Assembly: GCA_021296255.1 (NCBI GenBank)
Contig: JAGWAU010000023.1
Span: 1-53,563, forward strand
Direction: 5' to 3'
DNA length: 53,563 nt
Source: Alphaproteobacteria bacterium
Lineage (GTDB): Bacteria; Pseudomonadota; Alphaproteobacteria; UBA2966
Of this stretch, positions 9,570 through 17,737 are shown in pieces (the stretch's first letter is position 1; every line of letters begins with the position of its first letter). Both the position numbers and the translations under genes were made by a program. Under the pieces are notes generated by a model, which ran no database searches, had not been told where the DNA came from, and saw only the letters and a program-made list of their open reading frames with translations.

Positions 9570-10046
9570 TTACTCTCCTCGCATTTCCGCGGCCGTGTCG
9601 AGAACGGCCCGAATGATCTTGTCATATCCCGTGCATCGGCAAAGGTTGCCCGCAAGCCAGTAGCGCGTCTCGATCTCCGTAGGGTCCGGACTCCTCTCCA
9701 ACAGGGCCTTGGCCGCGACCAGGAGTCCCGGCGTGCAATAGCCGCATTGAAGTGCCGCGTAGTCGAGAAACTTCTGCTGCAGCGGATGAAGGCGTTCGCC
9801 CTCCGCCATCCCCTCGATGGTTTCGATGGAGCAGTCTCCTGCCTCGGCGCCCATCACCAGACAGGAGCACACCAGCCGTCCGTCGAGCATGACGCTGCAG
9901 GCACCGCAATCACCCGAGGCACAGCCCTCCTTGGTGCCCGTGAGGTGGAGCTCGTCGCGCAACACGTCGAGAAGCGTCTGCTCCGGTTCGCAGAGAAAGT
10001 CGACCTCGTCGCCGTTGACGGTCGCCGATACGTGATATCTCGCCAT
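9570..10046 (-). CDS. 2Fe-2S subunit of the molybdenum hydroxylase
   Basis: This 158-residue electron-transfer subunit has two [2Fe-2S] clusters. The plant-ferredoxin-type motif is CASGDCGAC followed by the more distant Cys in RLVCSC. The C-terminal helical motif is CGYCTPG with CRCTGYD. All eight ligand cysteines are present, so the protein should be functional. It would pass electrons from the Mo centre to FAD in the medium subunit. It lies between the FAD subunit gene (15 bases upstream) and the large subunit gene (2 bases downstream), the usual M-S-L gene order. It starts at ATG 10044-10046. Confidence 0.95.
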   Translation of the reverse strand: MARYHVSATVNGDEVDFLCEPEQTLLDVLRDELHLTGTKEGCASGDCGACSVMLDGRLVCSCLVMGAEAGDCSIETIEGMAEGERLHPLQQKFLDYAALQCGYCTPGLLVAAKALLERSPDPTEIETRYWLAGNLCRCTGYDKIIRAVLDTAAEMRGE

Positions 10047-10061
10047 TGTGTTCGTCCTATT

Positions 10062-10919
10062 TCACTTGCCTTTGGCCCGGGCGAGCGCGATTTCCGCCGC
10101 CCGACGTGCCATGACGCCCGTAACCTGGATGCGGAACTCCTTCGTTCCGCGCTTGTCGTCGATGGGTTTGGCGGCCGCGCTCGCCACTTCCGAAAGTCTG
10201 GCGAGCGCCGCCTCGTCCACCGAAGTGCCCATCAGCGCATCGGCCGCCTCGTCCGGCACCAGGGCGAGCGCCGCCACGGCCCCGAGCGATACTCTTGCGG
10301 CGGTGCACAAACCGGACTCGTCGAGGGTCAGGCACACGCCGGCGCCGACCACGGCGATATCCATCTCCGTCCGCGGAATAAATCTCAGATAGGCGTCGCC
10401 CGTGCGGGGTGCCTGCTCGGGAAACAGGAAGGACGCGACCAGTTCGCCCTTCCGGAGCGATGTCCGCCCTGGTCCCGTCGCGACGTCTTCCACCGGAATG
10501 TCGCGGCTGCCGTTCGGCCCCTCGATGGTGGCGATGGCGCCCGCGGCGATCATGGCCGGCACGGAGTCCGCCGCCGGCGAGGCGTTGCAGAGATTGCCGC
10601 CCATGGTGGCGCGACTCTGAATCTGGGTCGAGCCGATCAGTTCGAGGGCCTCGACGACGCCCGGCCAAACCGACTTGAACTCCTCGTGTTCGCCCAATTC
10701 CGCGCCGGTCACCGCGGCGCCGACCCGGAAGCCGCCGTCTTCCGCGGTGACGGTCCGCATCGCGTCGATCTTCTTGACGTCGACGACGAGGCTGGGATCG
10801 ATCGTGTCGGCGCGCAGTTGCACGAGAAGGTCCGTCCCGCCCGCGAGCACGCGGGCGTTGTCGTCGCTTGCCAGCAATGCCACGGCCGCTTCCATCGTTT
10901 CCGGCGCTTCATAACGCAT
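10062..10919 (-). CDS. FAD-binding medium subunit of the molybdenum hydroxylase
   Basis: This 285-residue CoxM-type subunit has the FAD_binding_5 domain first (LAGGTDLLVQLR at about 22-33, and TMGGNLCNASPAADSVPAM near residue 110) and the CO_deh_flav_C domain after about 175. It accepts electrons from the 2Fe-2S subunit. It is the first gene of a three-gene operon on the minus strand. Its promoter should lie in the 209 bases shared with the divergent alpha/beta hydrolase gene. No maturation or chaperone gene (CoxD/CoxF/XdhC type) is seen next to the operon. Confidence 0.93.
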   Translation of the reverse strand: MRYEAPETMEAAVALLASDDNARVLAGGTDLLVQLRADTIDPSLVVDVKKIDAMRTVTAEDGGFRVGAAVTGAELGEHEEFKSVWPGVVEALELIGSTQIQSRATMGGNLCNASPAADSVPAMIAAGAIATIEGPNGSRDIPVEDVATGPGRTSLRKGELVASFLFPEQAPRTGDAYLRFIPRTEMDIAVVGAGVCLTLDESGLCTAARVSLGAVAALALVPDEAADALMGTSVDEAALARLSEVASAAAKPIDDKRGTKEFRIQVTGVMARRAAEIALARAKGK

Positions 10920-11128
10920 TTCGATGACGCTACTCCCTCACGTTGCGTTCGACTCGGTGTCGAAGGACCCCGAACATACAGATTTCGCCCCAAAGCAACA
11001 ATTCATGCCCGGAAAGCTCGTTCCTGCAGGAGAAGACCCGGCGCGGACTTGCCAAGACGACGGCGCTCCCGCCAGAGTTGCCTTGGTCACAACCGGCGAA
11101 TTCCGGCATCTTATACGAGGGACCGTGC

Positions 11129-11878
11129 ATGTTGAACTACCGGCGATTCGGATCGGGCCCGACCGTCGTGCTGCAGCACGGCTATGCGGGCGGCGGCGGC
11201 TATTGGGGCGTCCTGGCGGCTCATTTGGCGGCGAATTTCGACGTCATCGCCACGGACATGCCGGCTTTCGCGGGCAGTGCCGACAAACCGGTTCCCGACT
11301 CGATCCCGGGAATCGCCGAGTCGCTCCTGGATACCCTCACGCGGCTCGGTGTCGAGCGTTTCATGCTGCTCGGTCATTCGCTGGGTTCCATGACCGCGCT
11401 GCAGGCGGCCCTCGATCACCCCGAGCGGATCGAGAAACTCGTCCTTTACGGAGGCTCGGCCACCACCGATCTTCCCAGCCGGTTCGAAACCCTGGACGAA
11501 ACGGTCGCTCGAATCGAAGCGGAAACCGTCGAAGTCACGACCGCGCGGATCGCGGCGACCTGGTTCGTCGACGGCGACCGGCATCCGCTCTTCGAGTTCA
11601 CCAAAACCGCGGGCGCGGGGGCCAGCAAGGAGGGCGCGATCAAGCTGATGCGCGGGATGGCGGGCTGGGACGTGCGCGACCGGCTTGGCGAGGTCGGCAT
11701 GCCGACGCTCGTGATCTGCGGCGACAGCGACAGATCGACCCATCCCGACTGCTCCTACGAGCTGTGGCGAGGGATCCCGAACGCCCAGCTCTGCGTGTTG
11801 CCCGATTGCGCCCACAATGCGCACCTCGAGGTGTCGGAGGTCTTCAATCCGCTGATCCGCCGCTTCCTTCATTCCTAG
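11129..11878 (+). CDS. Alpha/beta-fold hydrolase
   Basis: This protein of about 249 residues has the alpha/beta hydrolase core: HGYAGGGGYWGVL as the oxyanion-hole strand-loop, GHSLGSM as the nucleophile elbow with the catalytic Ser, GDSDR carrying the probable acid, and HNAHLEV with the catalytic His near the end. It is likely a soluble esterase, lactonase or C-C hydrolase. The frame is open upstream to 10943. The ATG at 11129 is preferred because homology begins with LNYRRFGSGPTVVLQHG and an ACGAGGG-like ribosome site is at 11115-11121. It is divergent from the Mo hydroxylase operon and may share regulation with it. Confidence 0.88.
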   Translation: MLNYRRFGSGPTVVLQHGYAGGGGYWGVLAAHLAANFDVIATDMPAFAGSADKPVPDSIPGIAESLLDTLTRLGVERFMLLGHSLGSMTALQAALDHPERIEKLVLYGGSATTDLPSRFETLDETVARIEAETVEVTTARIAATWFVDGDRHPLFEFTKTAGAGASKEGAIKLMRGMAGWDVRDRLGEVGMPTLVICGDSDRSTHPDCSYELWRGIPNAQLCVLPDCAHNAHLEVSEVFNPLIRRFLHS

Positions 11879-11915
11879 AGCGCCTTCACGCCACCTGTTC
11901 GGCCGGACGACGGCG

Positions 11916-12698
11916 CTATTTCGGCTGCTTCAGCTTTGCGACCGTGAATCCGCCGCCCGACACGTCGAGCAGGCAGCCATTCACATACGAAGCCTCGTCG
12001 GACAGGAGCCACATGATGGGATGGGCGACCTCGATGGGCTCGGCGATCCTGTTGATGGGGATCGACTCGGCGATGGCGTTCCGCGCCGCCTCGTCGTGCC
12101 GCAACTGGTCGACCATATCCGTCATGGTGACTGCGGGGCGCACGGCATTCACCCGAATGCCATCCCGGGCGACTTCCTTGGCCAAGCCCACGGTGAAGGA
12201 GTCGATCGCGGCCTTGGACGCCGCATAGTCCGTACGTCCCGGACGGCCGCCGATGGTCGACGCCATGGACGACACGTTGACGATGGCGCCCCCCCGTCCG
12301 CCTCGGCCAAGCGCCATGCGGCGCACCGCTTCCCGCGCGCTGACCATCGCGCCGATCACGGTGACCCGCATCAGGGAGGCGAGGACGTCGGGGTCGAAAT
12401 CCTCGGCTCGGACGTATCCTCCCCCGTGCCCGGCGCTGTTGACGAAGGCGGTCAGAGGTCCGAGTTCCTTGTCCACGGTGTCAAACAGGCGTTCGACGTC
12501 GGCCGCTTCCGCGACGTCCGCCTGAACGGGAATCGCCCGGCCGCCGTCGGACTCGATTTCTTCCACGAGCGCCTGCGCGGCGTCGGCGCGTTCACGGTAG
12601 TTGACGGCGACGGCATACCCGCGACTCGCCGCAAGACGCGCGGTCTCCGCGCCGATCCCCCGTGACCCTCCCGTGACGACAAGAACCCGTTCCATCAA
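11916..12698 (-). CDS. SDR-family oxidoreductase (FabG/glucose-dehydrogenase-like)
   Basis: This 260-residue classical short-chain dehydrogenase has the cofactor motif TGGSRGIG at residues 9-16. VNSAGHG stands in place of the usual NNAG, and the catalytic Ser is in NVSSMAS. YAASK is the Tyr-x3-Lys pair at about 157-161, and the C-terminus ends DVSGGG. Arg in NYRERAD after strand two suggests NADP(H). It is convergent with the alpha/beta hydrolase gene, 37 bases apart. The substrate is unknown. It starts at ATG 12696-12698, or the next codon, which is also ATG. Confidence 0.9.
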   Translation of the reverse strand: MMERVLVVTGGSRGIGAETARLAASRGYAVAVNYRERADAAQALVEEIESDGGRAIPVQADVAEAADVERLFDTVDKELGPLTAFVNSAGHGGGYVRAEDFDPDVLASLMRVTVIGAMVSAREAVRRMALGRGGRGGAIVNVSSMASTIGGRPGRTDYAASKAAIDSFTVGLAKEVARDGIRVNAVRPAVTMTDMVDQLRHDEAARNAIAESIPINRIAEPIEVAHPIMWLLSDEASYVNGCLLDVSGGGFTVAKLKQPK

Positions 12699-13030
12699 TC
12701 GCTCCCGCGCTCCCGAAATCCAGTTTCACATACGGTGTCCGGCGGAGATGACGGCACCGTGAGCTCGATCGGTAAGTGACGGGGTTTCCTGACCGCCACG
12801 TGCCGTGGCCGTGACATGCCTGTACCCGACGACGTACCACGGGAGGATCGGCACCGGCAAACGGTTGTTGCCGGTCGTTCCCCGGCGATATGGTCGAGCC
12901 GTACATGCGATGGCGGCGGAACGACGAAGACCACGCTCAATCCGAACGATCGGGTTCTGTCCAAAGCAAAGGGACGGGCCGCACGGTACACGGCCTATCC
13001 CAAGAGCCGGGAGCCTTCTGCTGTTGCCTA
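12699..13030. other. Stretch without a recognisable gene
   Basis: Open frames here on both strands have arginine-rich, unlikely translations and no motif that I recognise. The stretch separates the minus-strand SDR from the plus-strand antitoxin and probably contains the promoters of both. It is the left edge of the decayed defence island. Confidence 0.5.
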
Positions 13031-13056
13031 TTCGGCCAAATTGGCCAAACTTGGCC
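13031..13056 (+). promoter_or_regulatory. Triple TTGGCCAA-like repeat, probable antitoxin operator
   Basis: Three GGCC-centred, self-complementary units lie at 13034, 13043 and 13053, spaced 9 and 10 bases (one helical turn). They read TTCGGCCAAA, TTGGCCAAAC and TTGGCC, and end 20 bases before the antitoxin ATG at 13077. Phd/YefM antitoxins autorepress by binding such palindromic repeats, so an operator is the natural reading. It is not proven here. Confidence 0.5.
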
Positions 13057-13076
13057 TGCAATCGACGGAGAGACTC

Positions 13077-13265
13077 ATGCAGACCCTGAGCGCCAAGGAT
13101 GCGAAATACGGTTTCGGACGGCTGATCGACCTTGCCCGCGCCGAGCCCGTCGCGGTGGCCAAGCATGGACGGCCGGTCGTCGTCGTGCTCTCAGTCGAAG
13201 AATATGAGCGGCTGAAATCGCTTGAGGCGCCGGAGATGCGCACGGAACGGCAGGAACGGGAATGA
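13077..13265 (+). CDS. Phd/YefM-family antitoxin (orphan)
   Basis: This 62-residue protein begins MQTLSAKDAKYGFGRLIDLA and contains EPVAVAKHGRPVVVVLSVEEYERL, the typical Phd/YefM N-terminal DNA-binding fold. The C-terminal toxin-neutralising tail is short. The frame is open from 12816, but ATG 13077 fits the family start and has GGAGAG about 7 bases upstream. No toxin gene follows; the next gene, 31 bases downstream, is the restriction-subunit fusion. It may have been left behind after toxin loss, or it may have belonged to the restriction locus as a regulator. Confidence 0.8.
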   Translation: MQTLSAKDAKYGFGRLIDLARAEPVAVAKHGRPVVVVLSVEEYERLKSLEAPEMRTERQERE

Positions 13266-13296
13266 GCGGCAACGGATTTGAGGACCGCTGACCGGC

Positions 13297-15537
13297 ATGG
13301 ACAAGCGAAGCCTCTCGGAACGCGACATCTGCACCAAGTTCATCACGCCCGCCCTGCGCCGTGCAGGGTGGGACGAGATGCGGCAGATCCGCGAGGAGGT
13401 GAGCTTCACCAAGGGCCGCATCATCGTGCGCGGCAAGCTGGTGACGCGCGGTCAGGCCAAGCGCGCCGACTATATCCTCTACTACAAGCCCAATATTCCC
13501 GTTGCGGTCATCGAGGCGAAGGACAACTCCCACAGTGTCGGCGACGGCATGCAGCAGGCGCTCGGTTACGCCGAGACGCTGAACATCCCCTTCGTGTTCT
13601 CCTCCAACGGCGACGGCTTCGTGTTCCACGACCGCACCGGCGCGAGCGCGCCGCGCGAGGTGGACCTTGCTCTCGATGCGTTTCCGGCTCCGGGCGAGCT
13701 ATGGGCCCGCTATCGCGCCTGGAAGGGCCTGACGCCGGAGGCCGAGGAGATCGTCCTCCAAGACTATCACGAGGACGGCGGGGGCAAGGCTCCGCGCTAC
13801 TACCAGATCAACGCCGTCAACGCCGCGATCGAAGCCATCGCCAAAGGGCAGGATCGGATCCTGCTCGTCATGGCCACCGGCACGGGCAAGACCTACACCG
13901 CCTTCCAAATCATCTGGCGGCTGTGGAAGGGAGGTTACAGGAAGCGCGTCCTGTTCCTTGCCGACCGCAACGTGCTGGTCGACCAGACGATGGTCAACGA
14001 CTTTCGCCCCTTCGGCGGAACGATGGCCAAGCTGTCCGCGAGCGCCAAGACCATCCAACGCAGCGGCGGTGTCCACCGCGTCGATGCCGCCTACGAGATC
14101 TATCTGGGCCTCTACCAGGCAATCACCGGCCCCGAGGAATATCAGAAAACCTATCGCTGGTTCTCTCCCGGCTTCTTCGACCTGATCGTGATCGACGAGT
14201 GCCATCGGGGCAGCGTGGCGGACGATTCGGCCTGGCGCGAGATCCTTGAGTACTTCTCCTCCGCGACCCAGATCGGCCTCACCGCCACGCCGAAGGAGAC
14301 GAGGTACGCCTCCAACATCGCCTACTTCGGGGAGCCGGTGTTCTCCTACTCCCTGAAGGAGGGCATCCGCGACGGCTTCCTGGCTCCCCACAAGGTGGTC
14401 AAGGTTCATATCGACCGCGACGTGGAGGGCTACCGCCCCGAGAAGGGCCAGCTCGACCGCGACGGCGAGGAGGTGGAGGACCGCATCTACAACGTCAAGG
14501 ACTTCGACCGCACGCTGGTCATCGACGGGCGCACGAAGCTGGTGGCGCAGAAGGTCACGGCCTTTCTGAGGGAGAGCGGCGACCGGTTTCAGAAGGCCAT
14601 CGTCTTCTGCATCGACCAGGTGCACGCCGCGCGCATGCGCCAAGCGTTGATCAACGAGAATGCCGACCTCGTGGGCGACAACTCGCGCTACGTCATGCGC
14701 ATCACCGGCGACGACGCCGAGGGGCAGAACGAGCTCGGCCGCTTCACCGACCCCGAATCGAAGTACCCCGTCCTGGTCACTACCTCGCGCCTCCTTTCCA
14801 CCGGTGTCGACGTGCAGACCTGCCGGCTGATCGTGCTCGACCGCGAGGTCGTCTCGATGACCGAGTTCAAGCAGATCGTCGGCCGCGGCACCCGCGTGCA
14901 CGAGGACACGCGCAAATACTATTTCACGCTGATGGACTTCCGGGACGCGACGGGGCATTTCCGGACGCGCGAGACGGCGGATCTGTTCCTCGCCCTGATC
15001 GTCCGGCTGCTCAAGCCCGGCGGCCGGGCCGCCGTGGTCCTGCCCGACGGCTCGCTGTTCGGCGAGGGCGTCAAGACCCGGCTCAAGGAGCACCTGATGG
15101 AGGAGTGCAACCTCCACACCGTCGTGCGCCTGCCGAACTCGGTGTTCCGCCCCTATGCCTCGATCGGCACGAACCTGCTGTTCTTCGAGAAGGGCGAGCC
15201 GACGAAGGACGTCTGGTTCTGGGAACACCTCGTGCCCGAGGGGCAGAAGGCCTATTCGATGACCAGGCCCATCAAGCTGGAGCATCTGGACGACTGTGCC
15301 GACTGGTGGGGAGGAGCCGAGCGTGCGGGCCGCGAGGAAGGCGGTCGGGCCTGGAAGGTGAGCGCCGAGGATATTAGGGAGCGCGGCTATAACCTCGATA
15401 TCAAGAACCCCCAAACGTCGGCGGAGGACCACGGCGACCCCGAGGTGCTGCTCGAGGAGCTGACGAGCGCCGAGGCCGAGGTGGCGTCGGTGCGCGACCG
15501 GCTGAAGGGGGTTCTGGCGGAAGCGCTGCTACGATGA
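13297..15537 (+). CDS. hsdR: Fusion: type I restriction HsdR (nuclease-helicase) joined to the C-terminal part of HsdM
   Basis: This 746-residue open frame is made of two genes. Residues 1-555 are an EcoEI-type HsdR. The nuclease-like core has Asp58 and Glu73-x-Lys75 in a PD-(D/E)xK arrangement. Walker A is ATGTGKT (193-199), the DECH box is at 300-303, LTATP is at 328-332, and the second helicase domain ends at [18 protein letters not shown]. At about 555/556 (near base 14962) the sequence changes abruptly to [21 protein letters not shown], the part of a type I methylase HsdM after its catalytic motif. It then continues to the normal HsdM end. The HsdR C-terminal domain, the HsdM N-terminal domain, the SAM loop and the NPPF motif are all missing. 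An in-frame deletion between adjacent hsdR and hsdM would produce this. Methylation is not possible; ATPase or nuclease activity might remain. Confidence 0.85.
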   Translation: MDKRSLSERDICTKFITPALRRAGWDEMRQIREEVSFTKGRIIVRGKLVTRGQAKRADYILYYKPNIPVAVIEAKDNSHSVGDGMQQALGYAETLNIPFVFSSNGDGFVFHDRTGASAPREVDLALDAFPAPGELWARYRAWKGLTPEAEEIVLQDYHEDGGGKAPRYYQINAVNAAIEAIAKGQDRILLVMATGTGKTYTAFQIIWRLWKGGYRKRVLFLADRNVLVDQTMVNDFRPFGGTMAKLSASAKTIQRSGGVHRVDAAYEIYLGLYQAITGPEEYQKTYRWFSPGFFDLIVIDECHRGSVADDSAWREILEYFSSATQIGLTATPKETRYASNIAYFGEPVFSYSLKEGIRDGFLAPHKVVKVHIDRDVEGYRPEKGQLDRDGEEVEDRIYNVKDFDRTLVIDGRTKLVAQKVTAFLRESGDRFQKAIVFCIDQVHAARMRQALINENADLVGDNSRYVMRITGDDAEGQNELGRFTDPESKYPVLVTTSRLLSTGVDVQTCRLIVLDREVVSMTEFKQIVGRGTRVHEDTRKYYFTLMDFRDATGHFRTRETADLFLALIVRLLKPGGRAAVVLPDGSLFGEGVKTRLKEHLMEECNLHTVVRLPNSVFRPYASIGTNLLFFEKGEPTKDVWFWEHLVPEGQKAYSMTRPIKLEHLDDCADWWGGAERAGREEGGRAWKVSAEDIRERGYNLDIKNPQTSAEDHGDPEVLLEELTSAEAEVASVRDRLKGVLAEALLR

Positions 15538-15582
15538 CGTCGAGAATTCGGATCGCGTCTCACGGGAACGGGAGGTTCGGCC

Positions 15583-15894
15583 ATGCATGCCGCCATCTCT
15601 GACAAGAAGGACGAACTGGCCGAGCTCTGCCGGCGCTACGGGGTGGCGCGACTTGAAGTGTTCGGCTCGGCGGCGCGCGGCACGGACTTCGATCCCCAGT
15701 CCAGCGACGCCGATTTCCTGGTGGAATTCAGGCTCGACGACGGCCGGGCGCCGCTCCGGCAGTACCTCGATTTTGCCGAGGCGTTGCGCCACACCCTGGG
15801 CCGTTCCGTCGACCTGGTCGAGTCCGGCGCCGTCCGGAACCCCTATCTGCGCGCGGCCATCGACAGGTCGCGCGAGCTGGTCTATGCGTCCTGA
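15583..15894 (+). CDS. mntA: MntA-type nucleotidyltransferase antitoxin
   Basis: This 103-residue minimal nucleotidyltransferase has the signature FGSAARGTDF followed by SDADF: a GS motif, then a D-x-D pair, with about 12 residues between. It also has LAELCRRYGVARLEVFG as the leading helix and strand. MntA proteins AMPylate a Tyr of the partner HEPN toxin to silence it. The gene overlaps the HEPN gene by 11 bases (ATG 15884, TGA 15892-15894), so the pair is translationally coupled. It starts at ATG 15583 behind GGGAGG. It sits where hsdM and hsdS would normally meet, so it was probably embedded in the type I locus. Confidence 0.88.
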   Translation: MHAAISDKKDELAELCRRYGVARLEVFGSAARGTDFDPQSSDADFLVEFRLDDGRAPLRQYLDFAEALRHTLGRSVDLVESGAVRNPYLRAAIDRSRELVYAS

Positions 15895-16240
15895 CCCCCG
15901 TGTCCTGCTGGCGGACGCCGACCGGGCCGGCGCGGATATCCGGCGTTTCATCGAAGGCATGGACCGCGAGACGTACGTTGGCGACGCCCGGACGCAAGCG
16001 GCGGTCGAGCGCAAGTTCGAGATCATCGGCGAGGCGCTGAACCGCCTGCATCAGACCCACCCCGAAATTACCGATCGAATTCCGCCGCTACGCGAGGTTG
16101 TCGGCTTCCGCAACCTGTTGATCCATGGCTATGCGACCGTGATACCCGAGCGCGTGTGGGATTACGCCGAGAACGATCTGCCGGAACTGCGCAGGATGGT
16201 GCAGGCGCTGCTTGCCGAAATGGGACCGCCGGAAGCATGA
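15884..16240 (+). CDS. hepT: HepT-type HEPN ribonuclease toxin
   Basis: This 118-residue all-helical HEPN-domain protein carries the RNase motif R-x4-H-x-Y as RNLLIHGY, the exact arrangement of HepT toxins in which the Tyr is the AMPylation target of MntA. VERKFEIIGEALNRL is the conserved helix before it. All motif residues are intact, so the toxin should be active unless modified. The gene starts inside mntA and its stop overlaps the start of the hsdS relic (ATGA at 16237-16240). This places mntA, hepT and hsdS in one transcriptional unit. Confidence 0.88.
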   Translation: MRPDPRVLLADADRAGADIRRFIEGMDRETYVGDARTQAAVERKFEIIGEALNRLHQTHPEITDRIPPLREVVGFRNLLIHGYATVIPERVWDYAENDLPELRRMVQALLAEMGPPEA

Positions 16241-16450
16241 ATACCGAACGCCTGCTCGCGCTCTATGACCGCGTGGCCGAGGCGCCGGATGCGGTCGTCC
16301 GGTTGCGGCGCTTTGTGCCCGACCTCGCCGTGCGGGGGAGGCTGGTGGAGCAGGATCCGGCGAATGAACCGGGCATCGGAGTTGCTGAAGCGGATAGCGG
16401 CCGAGAAGGCGCGGCTGGTGAAGGCGGGGGAGATCAGGAAGCCACGAGGT
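16237..16450 (+). pseudogene. hsdS: hsdS stub (type I specificity subunit), frameshifted and truncated
   Basis: The first 45 codons read MNTERLLALYDRVAEAP, RLRRFVPDLAVRGRLVEQDP and ANEP, a typical HsdS N-terminus of this R-M group. One extra base near 16372 then changes the frame. In the +1 frame the gene resumes ASELLKRIAAEKARLVKAGEIRKP and stops resembling HsdS at about 16445. There the antisense DUF1998 fragment begins. Neither target-recognition domain is present. The locus therefore lacks a specificity subunit, and the restriction system cannot work as a normal type I enzyme. Confidence 0.8.
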
Positions 16451-17310
16451 GTGAAGAGGATTGTAGGCGCACGCGGTCGAATTCGGGATGTTCGCCAGTA
16501 AGCAGATACTTCAGCAGTTCCATGCCGACGTGGCGGTCGAGAAGCGTATGCTCGAGTTTGTTCTTGAAGCTGCGTAGGCATCGGTAGCAAGACGCTTCGC
16601 ACGGTTCGGGACATGTCTCCATGATCTGTAAGGCCAGTTGAAAAAGCTCCGGCCCTTGATCCGCCAGCTGACTAGAGAAGCCGGCACCTCCTGGTAGAGT
16701 GTCATAAAGGAAGATCTCGGCTTCAAGGCCGGACTTGCCCCCGTGCGTAAGCGCCGGACGAAATTCGGCCATTATTTCTCCGAGCTCGATTTCCAGCAAT
16801 CGACATCCTGCAATCGCAAGAGCTTCGCTGACGGTCCGGAGAGCCACGTTCGTTGACGTGTAACCGGGTCTGAGGCTGAGCGGAGAAGTGACGTGCAGCG
16901 AAAAGAGCGCGATGTCGGTGATGAAATCGGTGCCGAGAACTACGTGCCGTGTCGGGCTGGTACCCTCGCACATCTGATTGGTGTCATCGTCGGGGAATGG
17001 TTTGGGATGGGGGCCTATCAGTGTGGGCGACGGATTTGTGCTCGCTTCGATGCGGCCGCAGCCGGTACAGTAAGTATACCCGTCTTTTTTGGGTCCAGTA
17101 TTGGATACCAACAGATGCTGGCGTGATCGCAGGACACGAATGCGCTCGTTAACGGCAATCCAACCAGCTTCTTCATCGGGTGTACCCATGGAGAGCTTGG
17201 CACGGGTCGCGTAGCTCGTTTCAGGCAGGTCGTCCGGCGAGGTGACCTCAGGGAGATCAATTGGATGTGCAAAGCCCGGTGGGCGAAGGCTTCCGTCGTA
17301 CCACTCATGC
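16434..17310 (-). pseudogene. C-terminal fragment of a DUF1998 protein (DrmB or MrfA-like helicase)
   Basis: A minus-strand frame reads without stop from inside the 3' end of the PIN gene (about 17310) to TGA at 16434-16436. Its content is typical of a DUF1998 C-terminal domain: YTYCTGCGRIE, GTDFITDIALF, FLYDTLPGGAGFS, CEASCYRCLRSFKNKLEHTLLDRH and a closing LLKYLLTG. The Cys pairs CTGC and CEASCYRC are the expected zinc ligands. DUF1998 occurs in DrmB of DISARM and at the end of MrfA-type helicases. Here only about 290 residues remain. The N-terminal part is cut by the PIN gene side, and the 3' end butts against the hsdS stub. An ATG at 17187-17189 exists but lies mid-domain. It is a relic, not a working defence gene. 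Confidence 0.7.
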
Positions 17311-17727
17311 GGCGGCCCAGGGATCGACGACCTCGATGTCGATGTCCTTGAAGTCCCTGACGTTGCGGGTCGCCACCGACATGCTGCGGGAGCGGGCGAT
17401 CGCTGCTATCTGGCAGTCCGCTGGCGGGACAATACGGCCGGCGGAGCGGCATGCCGCCGCAATGTTCGCATATTCCCGGGCAGCGTCGCTGTCGAACGGG
17501 AGAATCCGATCCACGAAGTCCTCTCGCAGGATTGCCTCGATGGCAGAGGCAAGCGCGGTCTGCCGCCGGCCCGTCGGTAGAATGGCAACGCCGTAACGAA
17601 GCTCCGCCTCGCCGATTGCCGAGAAATACAGGTCCGTTGCCCGACGGTCCCCAACCCAGGTTTCGACAACTGGATCGGGAGACGGGCGCAGGAGTTCGGA
17701 CACTACGTTCGTATCCAGCAGGAACAT
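17305..17727 (-). CDS. vapC: PIN-domain ribonuclease toxin (FitB/VapC family)
   Basis: This 140-residue PIN protein has the conserved acidic set: Asp in MFLLDTNVVSELL, Glu in IGEAELRYG, Asp in PPADCQIAAIA, and a final Asp-rich strand ATRNVRDFKDIDIEVVDPW. The form with TNVVSELLRP and AELRYG is that of FitB. It would cleave RNA when released from its partner. It starts 10 bases after the stop of the ribbon-helix-helix antitoxin gene, forming a normal two-gene operon. Its 3' end covers the start of the DUF1998 fragment frame. Confidence 0.9.
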   Translation of the reverse strand: MFLLDTNVVSELLRPSPDPVVETWVGDRRATDLYFSAIGEAELRYGVAILPTGRRQTALASAIEAILREDFVDRILPFDSDAAREYANIAAACRSAGRIVPPADCQIAAIARSRSMSVATRNVRDFKDIDIEVVDPWAAA

Positions 17728-17737
17728 CGCTGCCGCC

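Noticed and set aside
7261..10919. Aerobic CO dehydrogenase (coxMSL)
   Set aside because: Gene order fits, but the active-site loop is AYRAPGAQ rather than AYxCSFR, and no cox accessory genes are present.
12816..13076. N-terminal extension of the Phd antitoxin
   Set aside because: The upstream part of the frame is not family-like and contains the probable operator; ATG 13077 matches the family start.
13699..15432. A 577-codon open frame on the strand opposite the hsdR::hsdM fusion
   Set aside because: It is a high-GC shadow: its translation has no known motif, while the plus strand carries clear helicase and methylase motifs throughout.
16434..17310. A DISARM defence system
   Set aside because: Only a DUF1998 C-terminal fragment is present; no drmA, drmC, drmD/E or methylase gene is nearby.
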